Of a stretch of DNA of 64,000 bases, positions 1 through 8,947 are shown piece after piece (positions within the stretch are counted from its first letter, which is position 1; each line of letters opens with the position of its first letter). The position numbers and the translations under genes were made by a program. Below the pieces are notes generated by a model. That model saw only the letters and a list, made by a program, of their open reading frames with translations, made no database searches and was not told the origin of the DNA. Source of the stretch: CAYNHZ01 sp964397445 (GTDB lineage Bacteria > Bacteroidota > Bacteroidia > Bacteroidales > UBA932); NCBI GenBank assembly GCA_964397445.1, contig CAYNHZ010000001.1:310001-374000 (forward strand), read 5' to 3'.

Positions 1-921
1 AAGGTGATCCCAGCTACTGTGGAGATAGTAGATATAGCTGGTCTTGTAAAAGGAGCAAGCAAAGGAGAAGGTCTTGGTAATCAATTTCTTGCAAACATAC
101 GTGAGACTGACGCTATTCTCCATGTACTAAGATGTTTTGACGATCCAAATGTTGTGCACGTCGATGGTAGTGTCAATCCCATAAGAGATAAAGAAATCAT
201 CGACCTTGAGCTTCAGATCAAAGACCTTGAGACTGTAGAGAATAGACTTAGTAAGGTGCAGAAACAAGCTCAAACAGGAGGAGATAAAGTGGCTAAAAGA
301 GCTTGCGATATACTTTTAAAATACAAAGAAACTTTGCTTGCGGGCAAATCTGCAAGAAGTGTTGTCTTAGATAATGCTGAGGATGAAAAGATTGCAAAGG
401 AATTCTTTTTACTGACGAATAAACCTGTTCTTTATGTTTGTAATGTAGATGAAGACTCTGCTTCAAAAGGGAATAAATATGTGGATATGATTAAGGATGC
501 TATTAAAGGTGAAAATGCTGAAGTTCTTGTTATTGCAGCCAAAATAGAATCTGAAATTGCAGAGTTAGAGGAATATGAAGAGCGTCAGATGTTTTTGAGC
601 GAAATAGGACTAAATAGCTCGGGAGTAGTAAGACTTATTCAAAGTGCCTACTCTCTTCTCAACCTTCAAACATACTTTACAGCAGGAGAGCCGGAGGTGA
701 GAGCTTGGACTATCAATAAAGGGGACAAAGCTCCAAAGGCAGCAGGTGTCATACACTCAGATTTTGAGAAAGGTTTTATCAGAGCAGAGGTTATTAAATA
801 TGATGATTATGTTAAATATGGTTCTGAAGCTGCTTGCCGCGCTGCCGGTAAATTAGGAGTTGAGGGTAAAGATTATGTAGTCCAAGATGGAGATATTATG
901 CACTTCTTATTTAATGTATAA
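1..921 (+). CDS. ychF: Redox-regulated ATPase YchF (OLA1 family), 5' end missing
   Basis: This is the 3' part of a YchF/Obg-like ATPase; the reading frame is already open at base 1, so the N-terminal P-loop lies outside the window (about 60 residues missing compared with the usual ~365). Visible are the G3 motif in VDIAGLVKGASKGEGLG, the G4-like NVDE in VLYVCNVDED (YchF proteins have NxxE where GTPases have NKxD, which explains their ATP preference), a central helical coiled-coil region, and a C-terminal TGS domain ending in DGDIMHFLFNV. The family is a ribosome-associated ATPase in translation and stress control. Family assignment is secure. Confidence 0.95.
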   Translation, partial: KVIPATVEIVDIAGLVKGASKGEGLGNQFLANIRETDAILHVLRCFDDPNVVHVDGSVNPIRDKEIIDLELQIKDLETVENRLSKVQKQAQTGGDKVAKRACDILLKYKETLLAGKSARSVVLDNAEDEKIAKEFFLLTNKPVLYVCNVDEDSASKGNKYVDMIKDAIKGENAEVLVIAAKIESEIAELEEYEERQMFLSEIGLNSSGVVRLIQSAYSLLNLQTYFTAGEPEVRAWTINKGDKAPKAAGVIHSDFEKGFIRAEVIKYDDYVKYGSEAACRAAGKLGVEGKDYVVQDGDIMHFLFNV

Positions 922-1030
922 TACTTTCACACACAATAAAGAAAGTATTAGTATTGCGACATAATCCACAAATAATTTTATTTCTGTTAGATGCTATCTG
1001 ATGATGGCTATACATATCTAATAAAATTCT

Positions 1031-1038
1031 TAATTTTG
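1031..1038 (+). promoter_or_regulatory. Bacteroidetes -7 promoter element for the methyltransferase
   Basis: TAATTTTG fits the phylum consensus TAnnTTTG and lies 18 bases before the ATG at 1057. It sits inside the longer open frame that begins at 991, so transcription from it would exclude that upstream start. No convincing -33 element is seen. Confidence 0.5.
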
Positions 1039-1056
1039 CAGTATGAACGGGTTAAA

Positions 1057-2346
1057 ATGAATAATAGAACAAAGCATATCATTATCAACGGTGATAGCCG
1101 TCAAATGAACGAATTAAAGGACAGATCCGTACATTTAGTGGTTACTTCTCCCCCATATTGGCAGCTTAAGGATTATGGAACAGAAGACCAAATTGGATTT
1201 AATGATAGCTATGAAAACTATATCAACCATTTAAATATTGTTTGGAAAGAGTGTTTCCGTGTACTGCACGATGGTTGTCGATTGTGTATAAACATTGGAG
1301 ATCAATTTGCGCGGTCCGTTTATTATGGACGTTACAAAATCATTCCTATTCACACTGAAATAATTCGTTTTTGCGAAACTGTTGGTTTTGACTTTATGGG
1401 ACAAATTATTTGGCAAAAAACTACAACGATGAACACGACAGGTGGCGGTGCTGTAATGGGAAGTTTTCCACATCCGCGCAATGGCATTGTAAAACTTGAT
1501 TTTGAATACATTTTACTTTTTAAGAAGCAAGGAAACGCTCCTAAACCAACAGCGGAACAAAAAGCAAATTCTGCGATGACAAACGAAGAATGGAATACTT
1601 ATTTCAACGGGCATTGGTATTTTAATGGGGAGAAGCAAGACAAGCATTTAGCTATGTTCCCCGAAGAATTACCACATCGATTAATTAAAATGTTTTCATT
1701 TCCGAATGAAATTGTCCTAGACCCTTTTATGGGTAGCGGCACAACCGCTTTAGCAGCTAAAAATCTGCAAAGAAATTCTGTAGGTTACGAAATCAATCCA
1801 GCTTTTGTCCCGATTATCAAGGAAAAAATAGGTGGCGAAAATGTTTTTTCAAAAGTTGAAATTGAAGAAAAAAAACAATCTGGTTTAACAGCAGAAACAA
1901 TTAACGATGAAATGAAAAAACTTCCTTATCAATTCGTTGATGTGCATAAAATAGACAAAAAGATTGATGTGAAAAAATTGCAGTACGGTTCTAAAATTGA
2001 TGCAGAAAGTTCTACAAAAAGAGAAGAATTGTATTCTGTTAAAGAAGTTATCAGCCCTGAATTTATTAAGTTGAGTAGTAATTTGGTTGTCAGATTAATA
2101 GGAGTTAGGAATAATCCTCAATTAAATGGTGAGGCAACGAAATACTTGACTGAAAAATTACGTGGTAAGCGAGTTTTTCTCAAATATGACGAACAAAAAT
2201 ACGATAGTCAAAACAATTTAATGGTGTACCTTTATTTGGAAAACAAAACCTTCATTAATGCCCACTTATTGAAAGATAAGATGGCATTATTCGATGATTC
2301 TATTGAATTTAAGTACAAAACAAAATTTCAAACATTATCATTATGA
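1057..2346 (+). CDS. Type II DNA methyltransferase (N4-cytosine/N6-adenine) with C-terminal SNase-like domain
   Basis: A 429-residue beta-class amino-methyltransferase. The catalytic motif IV is TSPPYW near residue 30 and the SAM-binding motif I is DPFMGSGTT near residue 222, the order expected for beta-class enzymes; TSPPY favours N4-cytosine or N6-adenine methylation. Residues ~325-425 (VRLIGV..., GEATKYL, LRGKRVFLKYDEQKYD, TFINAHLL) look like a staphylococcal-nuclease fold, but the positions of the catalytic Asp/Glu after RLIGV and of the second Arg are replaced, so it is probably a non-catalytic DNA-binding or structural module. The start at 1057 is chosen because the -7 box at 1031 lies inside the longer frame. 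It overlaps the next gene by 4 bases. The target is unknown; CTAG is suggested only by the MjaI-like neighbour. Confidence 0.88.
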   Translation: MNNRTKHIIINGDSRQMNELKDRSVHLVVTSPPYWQLKDYGTEDQIGFNDSYENYINHLNIVWKECFRVLHDGCRLCINIGDQFARSVYYGRYKIIPIHTEIIRFCETVGFDFMGQIIWQKTTTMNTTGGGAVMGSFPHPRNGIVKLDFEYILLFKKQGNAPKPTAEQKANSAMTNEEWNTYFNGHWYFNGEKQDKHLAMFPEELPHRLIKMFSFPNEIVLDPFMGSGTTALAAKNLQRNSVGYEINPAFVPIIKEKIGGENVFSKVEIEEKKQSGLTAETINDEMKKLPYQFVDVHKIDKKIDVKKLQYGSKIDAESSTKREELYSVKEVISPEFIKLSSNLVVRLIGVRNNPQLNGEATKYLTEKLRGKRVFLKYDEQKYDSQNNLMVYLYLENKTFINAHLLKDKMALFDDSIEFKYKTKFQTLSL

Positions 2347-2726
2347 ATAGGAAATTAATAAAGCAGTACTCTATGAATTTTGGTAAGAAAGAAAAAGTGT
2401 TAAACTACGCTTGTCAGACATACCAACTTTCACGTCCAAATAAAGTAGGAGCAGTTATGGCTTTGATTCGTGAATGTCAACCACAAACTATTGAAGAATG
2501 GAGGAAATGGTATTTTGAGAATGCAAAAATTACAGAAGTTGTTATTCCAGAGTGGAGGGAAGCATTCACTCAATTAACGAAAGAAGATTGCATTGATTAT
2601 GTCGCTAAAATCTGCGATAAGGCAATAGGTATTCAGATAAAACCTGTTACAGCGAAAGCAAATTTTGGTTCATATTCACTAACAGAACGAATAAATAGCA
2701 TAATTGCAAATTTACATAAAATGTGA
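2343..2726 (+). CDS. Probable shortened MjaI-family restriction endonuclease
   Basis: A 127-residue protein translationally coupled (ATGA overlap) to the methyltransferase, where a partner endonuclease is expected. The N-terminal part (YQLSRPNKVG, IRECQPQTIEEWRKWYF, LTKEDCIDYV) and the block IGIQIKPVTAK resemble, from memory, MjaI-type endonucleases of about 200 residues. The two conserved blocks are almost fused: the ~50-60 residues that normally separate them, which carry the acidic catalytic residue, seem absent, and the C-terminal beta-rich part is also missing. I infer an in-frame internal deletion plus truncation, hence an inactive remnant. The alternative is a compact member of a related family or a control protein. 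Family recognition is moderate; inactivity is inference. Confidence 0.5.
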   Translation: MNRKLIKQYSMNFGKKEKVLNYACQTYQLSRPNKVGAVMALIRECQPQTIEEWRKWYFENAKITEVVIPEWREAFTQLTKEDCIDYVAKICDKAIGIQIKPVTAKANFGSYSLTERINSIIANLHKM

Positions 2727-2789
2727 AGGTGAAAAATACCATTGTACTTATATGATTCAATGACTATAAATATTATTCAAATAATTAAT

Positions 2790-4688
2790 ATGAAGCGTGT
2801 TATAAATATTTTTCTTATACTTGCAACATTCTTTTTTGCAAGTGCTTGGGAGTTGAATGCTCAAAGCTTTCCTTTTACACAAGGAACGAGATTCAATTGT
2901 AGATCTGAATATGGTAAAACTAATAAGTTTTATATTGTTACAAGTAGTACTAAGACTGCGAGGAATTGTTTCACTTTCGAAATGGAAGATAGGGGCTCTA
3001 TGATGGAAAATGATAATCCTTCATTGGATGGCTATGTTAGTGGAACTTGGGATAACGGAAATGTTGTGTTGAAAAAATTAGGTAAAAACAAGAATTTGAC
3101 TGATATTATAAGTTTTCAATGGAACGGGAGTTTTTTCAAAACATTTTTCGGATATTATGTGGAGCAGGAGGGAGCTCCGCAGCAAAGTATCAAAATTAAT
3201 AATCTTCCGGATGATTATTTGATATTTGTTGATGGAGTCAGATACGAAAAAAATGGTAAGACGAGATATATCAGTAAAGCAAAAGGGGTTCATGAAATAA
3301 AAATTTGTGCTCCTGGATATGAGAATTACAATGTTATAGCCGATACACGTAATTGTGGATCAGAAAATTACATAGTAGAATTTCCCTTGAAAAAAGGAAA
3401 TATGAGCAGTATGATGTATTTTAATAATGTCCCTCCGATGTCTGTTATTTATGTCGATGGAAAAAAAGATAAAAATGCTGTTCTTTCTTCGCAATTGACC
3501 ATTAATAATCAAACATTATATTCCCTTTCGTCTGAATATCCATCAGGTAGTCATACTTATAAAATAGTAAGTCCCGGATTTAAGGAGTCAACGGGGACAT
3601 TTGATATAGAAGAGGGATATACATCTCTTTCTATGTCACCGGAATTTATACCGGATACTATAGAAAAGACCCTGTTATATATTTCTGGCAGTACATTATC
3701 TCCCGATAATTTTTATATCTCCATCAACGACATCCGAATAGATAATTTTGCGGATGCCTATCTTAATGCTAATCAAGATAATACATTAGCAGTATATAGT
3801 AAAACAGATAGCTCTCTGATATATGTAGAAAACATATTTGCGAATAAGTACTTTATCGAATTGACTGAATATGCACAATACCCCCATTGGTTTCATCGAG
3901 TACGCGGTGTCCCTGAAAATACCGATATTTTGTTTACCGATACTTGGAATGAAGTTCAACATAAATTTGCAAAAATAGGTAACTGCTATTGTTTTTCTCA
4001 AAGAATGGAGTCGGGATATGTTCAATGCAATATTAAAGCAATCCTGAAAGAGAAAGTTATTTTTGATGCAAATTTCTTAGTATGCCCCGATTCAGTCGGA
4101 AATCTTGCTGATATTGTTATAGATAGATCACTTGTAAAAGATAAATGGGTGGTGGGTGATTTGTTCCCTGGGGATGATGGAAAGCCTATGGGTATTGTTG
4201 TTTCCACGGATAACACAGGTGAGCACGGAACTATTCTTTCTCTTGAAGAATTTAAGTACTATTATGTTTTGAGTGATGGCAAACGTCAAGGTGGTACAAT
4301 TCGTGCCGCTTTAGACGCATTTAACGGAGAAGAAACAAAATATCCGAAATTAGCTTCATTCGATAGATTTGTCAATCATCTAGGTTCAGGTAATTATACA
4401 AATGAAGAGGTATATGCGACCATTAAAAAGTATTTTCCCGCTTTTTATAATGCAGATAAATATAAGGTAGGTTCATATACTCAGTGGTATCTCCCTAATA
4501 ATAATGATTTGACCAAAGTTTTAAATATGGCCGATTTTATTAATAAAAAACTGAGAGCTGCCGCAATTACACCACTACTTGATTTTGAGAATCATGGTTA
4601 TATGACAATACAAGCTATTGTTGTCGTAGGGAATAAAAAAGATAGCGAAAATGTCGAGCGCAATACAAGATTTATGACGGATTTCTAA
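2790..4688 (+). CDS. Secreted protein with PEGA-like and Lcl/DUF1566-like regions, function unknown
   Basis: A 632-residue exported protein. The start at 2790 gives a classical signal peptide (MKRVINIFLILATFFFASAW...NAQ); the frame is open further upstream, but without signal-peptide character. Residues ~130-190 and ~205-270 look like PEGA-type beta modules (INNLPDDYLIFVDGV, GVHEIKICAPGYENY; then NNVPPMSVIYVDGKKD, GSHTYKIVSPGFKES). The C-terminal third (GDLFPGDDGKPMGIVVS, AALDAFNG, ..FPAFYNADKY..GSYTQWYLPNNNDL) resembles Lcl/DUF1566-type domains of Bacteroidetes surface proteins. It stands alone between the restriction-modification remnant and a bidirectional terminator. I do not recognise the whole protein and assign no function. 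Confidence 0.75.
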   Translation: MKRVINIFLILATFFFASAWELNAQSFPFTQGTRFNCRSEYGKTNKFYIVTSSTKTARNCFTFEMEDRGSMMENDNPSLDGYVSGTWDNGNVVLKKLGKNKNLTDIISFQWNGSFFKTFFGYYVEQEGAPQQSIKINNLPDDYLIFVDGVRYEKNGKTRYISKAKGVHEIKICAPGYENYNVIADTRNCGSENYIVEFPLKKGNMSSMMYFNNVPPMSVIYVDGKKDKNAVLSSQLTINNQTLYSLSSEYPSGSHTYKIVSPGFKESTGTFDIEEGYTSLSMSPEFIPDTIEKTLLYISGSTLSPDNFYISINDIRIDNFADAYLNANQDNTLAVYSKTDSSLIYVENIFANKYFIELTEYAQYPHWFHRVRGVPENTDILFTDTWNEVQHKFAKIGNCYCFSQRMESGYVQCNIKAILKEKVIFDANFLVCPDSVGNLADIVIDRSLVKDKWVVGDLFPGDDGKPMGIVVSTDNTGEHGTILSLEEFKYYYVLSDGKRQGGTIRAALDAFNGEETKYPKLASFDRFVNHLGSGNYTNEEVYATIKKYFPAFYNADKYKVGSYTQWYLPNNNDLTKVLNMADFINKKLRAAAITPLLDFENHGYMTIQAIVVVGNKKDSENVERNTRFMTDF

Positions 4689-4729
4689 ATATCCGTTTCA
4701 GAAGTATAACTATTGATGACACACAATTA

Positions 4730-4767
4730 AAAAAGTCCCGGAACTTTAATTAGTTTCGGGACTTTTT
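4730..4767. terminator. Bidirectional intrinsic terminator
   Basis: A 15-bp stem, AAAAAGTCCCGGAAC pairing with GTTTCGGGACTTTTT (one G-T pair), and an 8-base loop. A-tract and T-tract flank the stem on both sides, so it can serve both converging genes (2790-4688 plus, 4787-6874 minus). Confidence 0.9.
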
Positions 4768-4786
4768 ATTTGTATATAATCTATTT

Positions 4787-6874
4787 TTAGAAAAATCTTG
4801 CTCTATTATCTTTGACTCCTGCCATTTTTTCAAATACTGATGGGAGCATATTGAGCTGGTAGTTTTGGATTTGAGAGGCTTTCATTTTGGCGTCTTGCTC
4901 GGTATAGAAAGATGCTGTCTCTCTTGAATTTACCTGGAATACATATACTCCTACATTGCCGGCAATAGGGCCAACAATTTTATTTGCAGTCGCTCCACAG
5001 ATTGATCCAACCAATGAAGGGTCGAAGGTACGGGAGTTGATAGAACCAAAAGAGACATCTGTTCTATTACTTACTGTTGTGTTTAAAGCGTTTGCAATAT
5101 CTTGCATTGTGGTAAGCCCTGCTATTTTTGCAGCCACTTCGTTTTTCATCTTTTCAGATCTCTTTTCTGCAAGTAATGTATATTGGATTGTAGCTGATAC
5201 TTCGTTTATCGGGGTATGTCCCTCCTCTTTAATTGACTTAAGGGCTACTACAAAAAAGTATTTATTGTCAACGGTTAGAATAGGTGAAACTTGTCCCTTT
5301 TTTGCTTCATAAATCCAACGAGATACCTCTTTCATATTTTCGTATCTTGAGATATTTTTAGCCCCTTCGAGAACACCATTTGCAGGGACAACAGGAAGGT
5401 TCTCTTCTTTCACGATTTTATCGAAGTTCTCGATTTTGCCTTCACTTTTAGCAACTAAGTCGTTTGCTTTTGAATAGTATGATTGGAAGGTCTCTTTTCC
5501 GGAGATTGTCTCTTTTGTCAAAAGTGCTATTTGTACTTTTCTTATAGGAGCTGTCCTCTTGTTAACCATAACTATATGGGTTCCATAGTTGGTGTTAATA
5601 ACAACAGGTTTGTTGATTGCCATTGTTAATACCCCTTCCATCCCGGGAATAATCATCGTTTGTGTCATCCAACCTATATCGCCAGGATTCTCAACATTCT
5701 GATTTTTGTCCAAAGAATATTCTGAAGCAAGTTGAACGAAATTACCACCTTTATTGATTACACTAATAAGGCTATCTGCTTTTTGAGTGCTGTTTGCAGG
5801 CAAAAGGATATGCTGAACAAATGCAGAGTCTGACATCATCTGCTCGCTGTTTACCCTTGCTGCAATAAACATGTCCCCTTTTCTAAACACCGGTAAAACT
5901 GTAGGCTTTGCGCTAAAAGCAAATTCATCAACCTCAGGATATTCCGCAGCTATCTCACCTTTCTTATAATAGTAGTTTTGAAGTGGAGTATCCGAGTTTC
6001 TAGCAAGGAAAGCTTTAAGATTATCGGTAGTAGTGAACTCTTGATATACTTTATTGATAGCATCTTCTGTTATAGAATAATCCTTTTCCGATGGAACTAC
6101 CTCATATACAACAAATTCAATATCACGAGAATTTGTTTGTTTATAGTTATCAATATGTTTTTTATAATAAGCCTCTATCTCTTTGTTAGAAACTTTCAAT
6201 GTAGAATCTTGTTCAAATCCAAAAGGAACCATTACAAAATCCACATTTGCTGTTATATTGTTCTCTTCAATTTCCCTTCTAAGCTCAACAGGTGTAAGAA
6301 TATTACTTTGAGAGAGGAGAGATGTGTATTTTGCAAAATATTGCTGCTCTTTCATATTCTTTTCAAGAAAATTCCAATAAGCAGAAAGGTTTCCAAATTT
6401 ATCATTTGGGATAGATTGGATAAACTGTAATAATTGTGCTCTGCTGAAATTACCGGAAGCATCCCTGAATGATGGTTCTTGAGAAATAATCGGAGAAAGT
6501 TCTTTGCCCTGACTCAAATCAAGCATCTCCTCCTCACCTACATTAAGCCCGGCTTTTTTGATATTTGGAATAATAAAAATCTCATTCTGAAGATCTTGCC
6601 ATGCAGATTGATTTATTGATTCCATAACCTGCTCAGAAACGGCTTGATTACCGGATGTAAGGTTATAAATGTTAGTATAATAATCTACTTTTTTTTGGAA
6701 ATCCTCATAACGGATAGATTTTCCAGCTATTTTACCCACGTCATATTTTGAAGAAAAAGACCTTAAGGTCATCTCCAATGTGCTGGGATCGATAATGAAC
6801 GACAAAAGTGCGACTGCTATTAGAACCGTTATTAAGATTCCAAGTTTGACACGAATTTTCTCTAAGACTGCCAT
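4787..6874 (-). CDS. ppiD: Membrane-anchored periplasmic peptidyl-prolyl isomerase (PpiD/SurA type)
   Basis: A 695-residue protein with one N-terminal transmembrane helix (LGILITVLIAVALLSFII, residues ~12-29), a SurA_N-like chaperone region (~40-250), and a parvulin domain (~345-445: FVQHILL, LISVINKGGNFVQLASEYSLD, GDIGWM, GTHIVMV), with a further helical C-terminal region. This is the PpiD layout: a tethered isomerase-chaperone for outer-membrane proteins emerging from the translocon. It is the last gene of the coaX-barrel-TPR-lptC cluster but has its own -7-like element upstream. Family is secure; the exact ortholog name is less so. Confidence 0.85.
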   Translation of the reverse strand: MAVLEKIRVKLGILITVLIAVALLSFIIDPSTLEMTLRSFSSKYDVGKIAGKSIRYEDFQKKVDYYTNIYNLTSGNQAVSEQVMESINQSAWQDLQNEIFIIPNIKKAGLNVGEEEMLDLSQGKELSPIISQEPSFRDASGNFSRAQLLQFIQSIPNDKFGNLSAYWNFLEKNMKEQQYFAKYTSLLSQSNILTPVELRREIEENNITANVDFVMVPFGFEQDSTLKVSNKEIEAYYKKHIDNYKQTNSRDIEFVVYEVVPSEKDYSITEDAINKVYQEFTTTDNLKAFLARNSDTPLQNYYYKKGEIAAEYPEVDEFAFSAKPTVLPVFRKGDMFIAARVNSEQMMSDSAFVQHILLPANSTQKADSLISVINKGGNFVQLASEYSLDKNQNVENPGDIGWMTQTMIIPGMEGVLTMAINKPVVINTNYGTHIVMVNKRTAPIRKVQIALLTKETISGKETFQSYYSKANDLVAKSEGKIENFDKIVKEENLPVVPANGVLEGAKNISRYENMKEVSRWIYEAKKGQVSPILTVDNKYFFVVALKSIKEEGHTPINEVSATIQYTLLAEKRSEKMKNEVAAKIAGLTTMQDIANALNTTVSNRTDVSFGSINSRTFDPSLVGSICGATANKIVGPIAGNVGVYVFQVNSRETASFYTEQDAKMKASQIQNYQLNMLPSVFEKMAGVKDNRARFF

Positions 6875-6917
6875 TTTAAATTATTTATAGGTTATTTTTA
6901 TTTTACAAAATAGTCTG

Positions 6918-6925
6918 CGAAGATA
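6918..6925 (-). promoter_or_regulatory. Possible -7 element for the PPIase gene
   Basis: Read on the minus strand, TATCTTCG differs from TAnnTTTG at one position and lies 43 bases before the start at 6874. This would let the isomerase be transcribed apart from lptC. Confidence 0.35.
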
Positions 6926-6936
6926 GTGATTTATTT

Positions 6937-7575
6937 TTATCTCTTGTATAATGGACCTATAAAATTAGCTGAATCTACATAAGAAACATAAGTTGTGTCT
7001 TGTGTAACAATACCATAACTATCAAACGGGCTCAATAATTGGGCATTTCTTGCCATTTCATCGGATTCTAAACCATACCCCTGCATAAAGCCCTGGGGAG
7101 ATATCAGCCTCACGTAACAATCGGTAAATATCATCTTCCTTGACCTGTCCCAATATAAAGTATCTGTTTCTATCCGTTCCCCTTTTATATAATTACGAAT
7201 AACAACATTACCATAAGCAGACCATTTCTCATTTCTCCCCGAAGTGGTGTGTCTTGCCCCGTCCGATTCGATCTGAGTCTCAAGCAACCCCTCCTCATTA
7301 TACCCATAAACCCTAATTCCTTTGGGGAAGTCCTCATAGGACTCATCATCACTCTTTGTAAACCTTTCGAGCAAAGGGGTCTCCATTCTCATTGTCAATT
7401 TTCCAAAATCTGTTTGAGTAGCTACCATATTTTCAACCCTTTGTGATGGAGAGTCTGCCAAATCAAGTTGTTCTGTTTTAGGGACCTTATCACTACAAGA
7501 TACAGCAATGGTAGCAACTGTAAAAACAATTACTACCATTGATATATTGATTTGATATCGGATATTTCCGACCAT
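6937..7575 (-). CDS. lptC: LPS export protein LptC, lipoprotein-like
   Basis: A 212-residue protein with an N-terminal hydrophobic segment ending in a plausible lipobox (TIAVSC, Cys ~27) and a beta-jellyroll LptC region (MRMETPLLERF, FPKGIRVYGYNEEGLLETQIESDGA, ENKWSAYGNV-like pattern, GERIETDTLYWDRSRKMIFTD). LptC links the inner-membrane LptBFG motor to periplasmic LptA in LPS transport. One base separates it from the TPR gene upstream, so it is surely in the same transcript. Bacteroidetes LptC proteins are often annotated with this lipoprotein form. The motif reading is good, although the family is divergent. Confidence 0.8.
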   Translation of the reverse strand: MVGNIRYQINISMVVIVFTVATIAVSCSDKVPKTEQLDLADSPSQRVENMVATQTDFGKLTMRMETPLLERFTKSDDESYEDFPKGIRVYGYNEEGLLETQIESDGARHTTSGRNEKWSAYGNVVIRNYIKGERIETDTLYWDRSRKMIFTDCYVRLISPQGFMQGYGLESDEMARNAQLLSPFDSYGIVTQDTTYVSYVDSANFIGPLYKR

Positions 7576-7576
7576 T

Positions 7577-8899
7577 TTATTTCTGTGTTCTAACCTTTGT
7601 TGTTTCTCTTAATCCTCCACAAGACACTGTATATGAAGAACCATCAAGTACATCATACATAAATGCTTCCGATTGTAGAGGGAAATATTTACTGTAGTTA
7701 GAGATAAGATTGTCTGCTTCATTAGCAAGAGTTGCATCTGCATTCTTCGCTTTGATTAGATAATCAACTGCAATCCAGAATGGTGAACGAATCTCTACCT
7801 CATTACCTTGGCATTTTTGAGAAGCCCAAATAGTTGCAATTAAGAAATATGCTTTACCAGAAATTGCAGGAGAAAGTTCTGCAGCAGATTTAGCTGCTTT
7901 TACAGCCTCAGCAGGCTTTCCTGCTGATTTGTATAGGTATGAAGCAAATTCGAAATAGTACTCTCCGTCTTTTTCTTTGTTTGTTTCAGGAGATGCAATT
8001 GCCTCATTTATATATTTTTCTGCTTTTTCATAATCGTTTGCTCCGCAATAAAGTTTGAAAAGTAAATATGCAGAATTTGCAGATGGTTCAACTTTATGAA
8101 GACCTTCTACTGCTGCGCGGAATAGGTGTTCATCAACACAATTTGTAGCCGAGAACATAGCAACCATCGTTACAAGAAGCTCTTTGTCATTTGGATTTGC
8201 CTCATATCTTGGTTTGAATAGATTTACTATATTTTCACAACTTGCAACCCCACTTTGCATAAATAGATTTTCAACATCGTTTTTTGCATTTTTTATCTGT
8301 TCAGAGGGTTTAGCTTTTTCCATAAGATCTAAGATTTCGTTTGATTTTTGGAAAGCCTCCATAACATCTTCTGCTTTTATTTTACCTTCTTTGTACAAAT
8401 CACTTGCATAACCGATATATCTTACAAGGATAGCAATAGAAGTTTTTTGTTTGGTAACATCAATTACTTCTTTTATCTCATTGAATATCTCTTGATTGCG
8501 AGAATCATCAAGATATGAGATCATATCTAACACTTTATTGTTACTTGCTGTCACTAAATATTTAGGGTAATTGTTAATCCTCATATCGTGAAGCATTATT
8601 AAAGAGTCTGTCAACTCTTTTGTCCTTATAGGATTCTTTTTAAATGTAAAGATCTCTTTTCTAAGAATCTTCATTCCATCAAGAAGCATATTTTGATTTG
8701 CTTGCGGTGGGCAGGACTTGATTGCTTTTCTCCATAGTGGTGCGGCATCATTCAAATTCCCTTGTTTCATATATTCTTGATAAAATGACAAGTATTTGAT
8801 ACAGTTAGCACTATCAGCACCATATCTTCCTTGTGCAAGAATAGATGAAGAGATAAGTAACACAAAAATAGGTAGAAGTAAATAGGTAATTCGTTTCAT
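7577..8899 (-). CDS. Exported tetratricopeptide-repeat protein
   Basis: A 440-residue protein with a signal peptide (MKRITYLLLPIFVLLISSSILAQ) followed by helical repeats of TPR type: NLNDAAPLWRKAIKSCPP near residue 50, NDYEKAEKYINEAIAS near 290, GKPAEAVKAAKSAAELSPA near 330. It is probably a periplasmic scaffold. It sits between an outer-membrane barrel gene and lptC, a conserved neighbourhood in Bacteroidetes, which suggests a role in envelope assembly; no more specific function can be read. Confidence 0.8.
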   Translation of the reverse strand: MKRITYLLLPIFVLLISSSILAQGRYGADSANCIKYLSFYQEYMKQGNLNDAAPLWRKAIKSCPPQANQNMLLDGMKILRKEIFTFKKNPIRTKELTDSLIMLHDMRINNYPKYLVTASNNKVLDMISYLDDSRNQEIFNEIKEVIDVTKQKTSIAILVRYIGYASDLYKEGKIKAEDVMEAFQKSNEILDLMEKAKPSEQIKNAKNDVENLFMQSGVASCENIVNLFKPRYEANPNDKELLVTMVAMFSATNCVDEHLFRAAVEGLHKVEPSANSAYLLFKLYCGANDYEKAEKYINEAIASPETNKEKDGEYYFEFASYLYKSAGKPAEAVKAAKSAAELSPAISGKAYFLIATIWASQKCQGNEVEIRSPFWIAVDYLIKAKNADATLANEADNLISNYSKYFPLQSEAFMYDVLDGSSYTVSCGGLRETTKVRTQK

Positions 8900-8947
8900 A
8901 ATTATATTTAAAATTTATTATGATGATTGTTTATAATAATTAGTTAT

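Noticed and set aside
920..949. Terminator after ychF
   Set aside because: AATACTTTC/GAAAGTATT can pair, but the stem is AT-rich with a 12-base loop and no T-tract follows.
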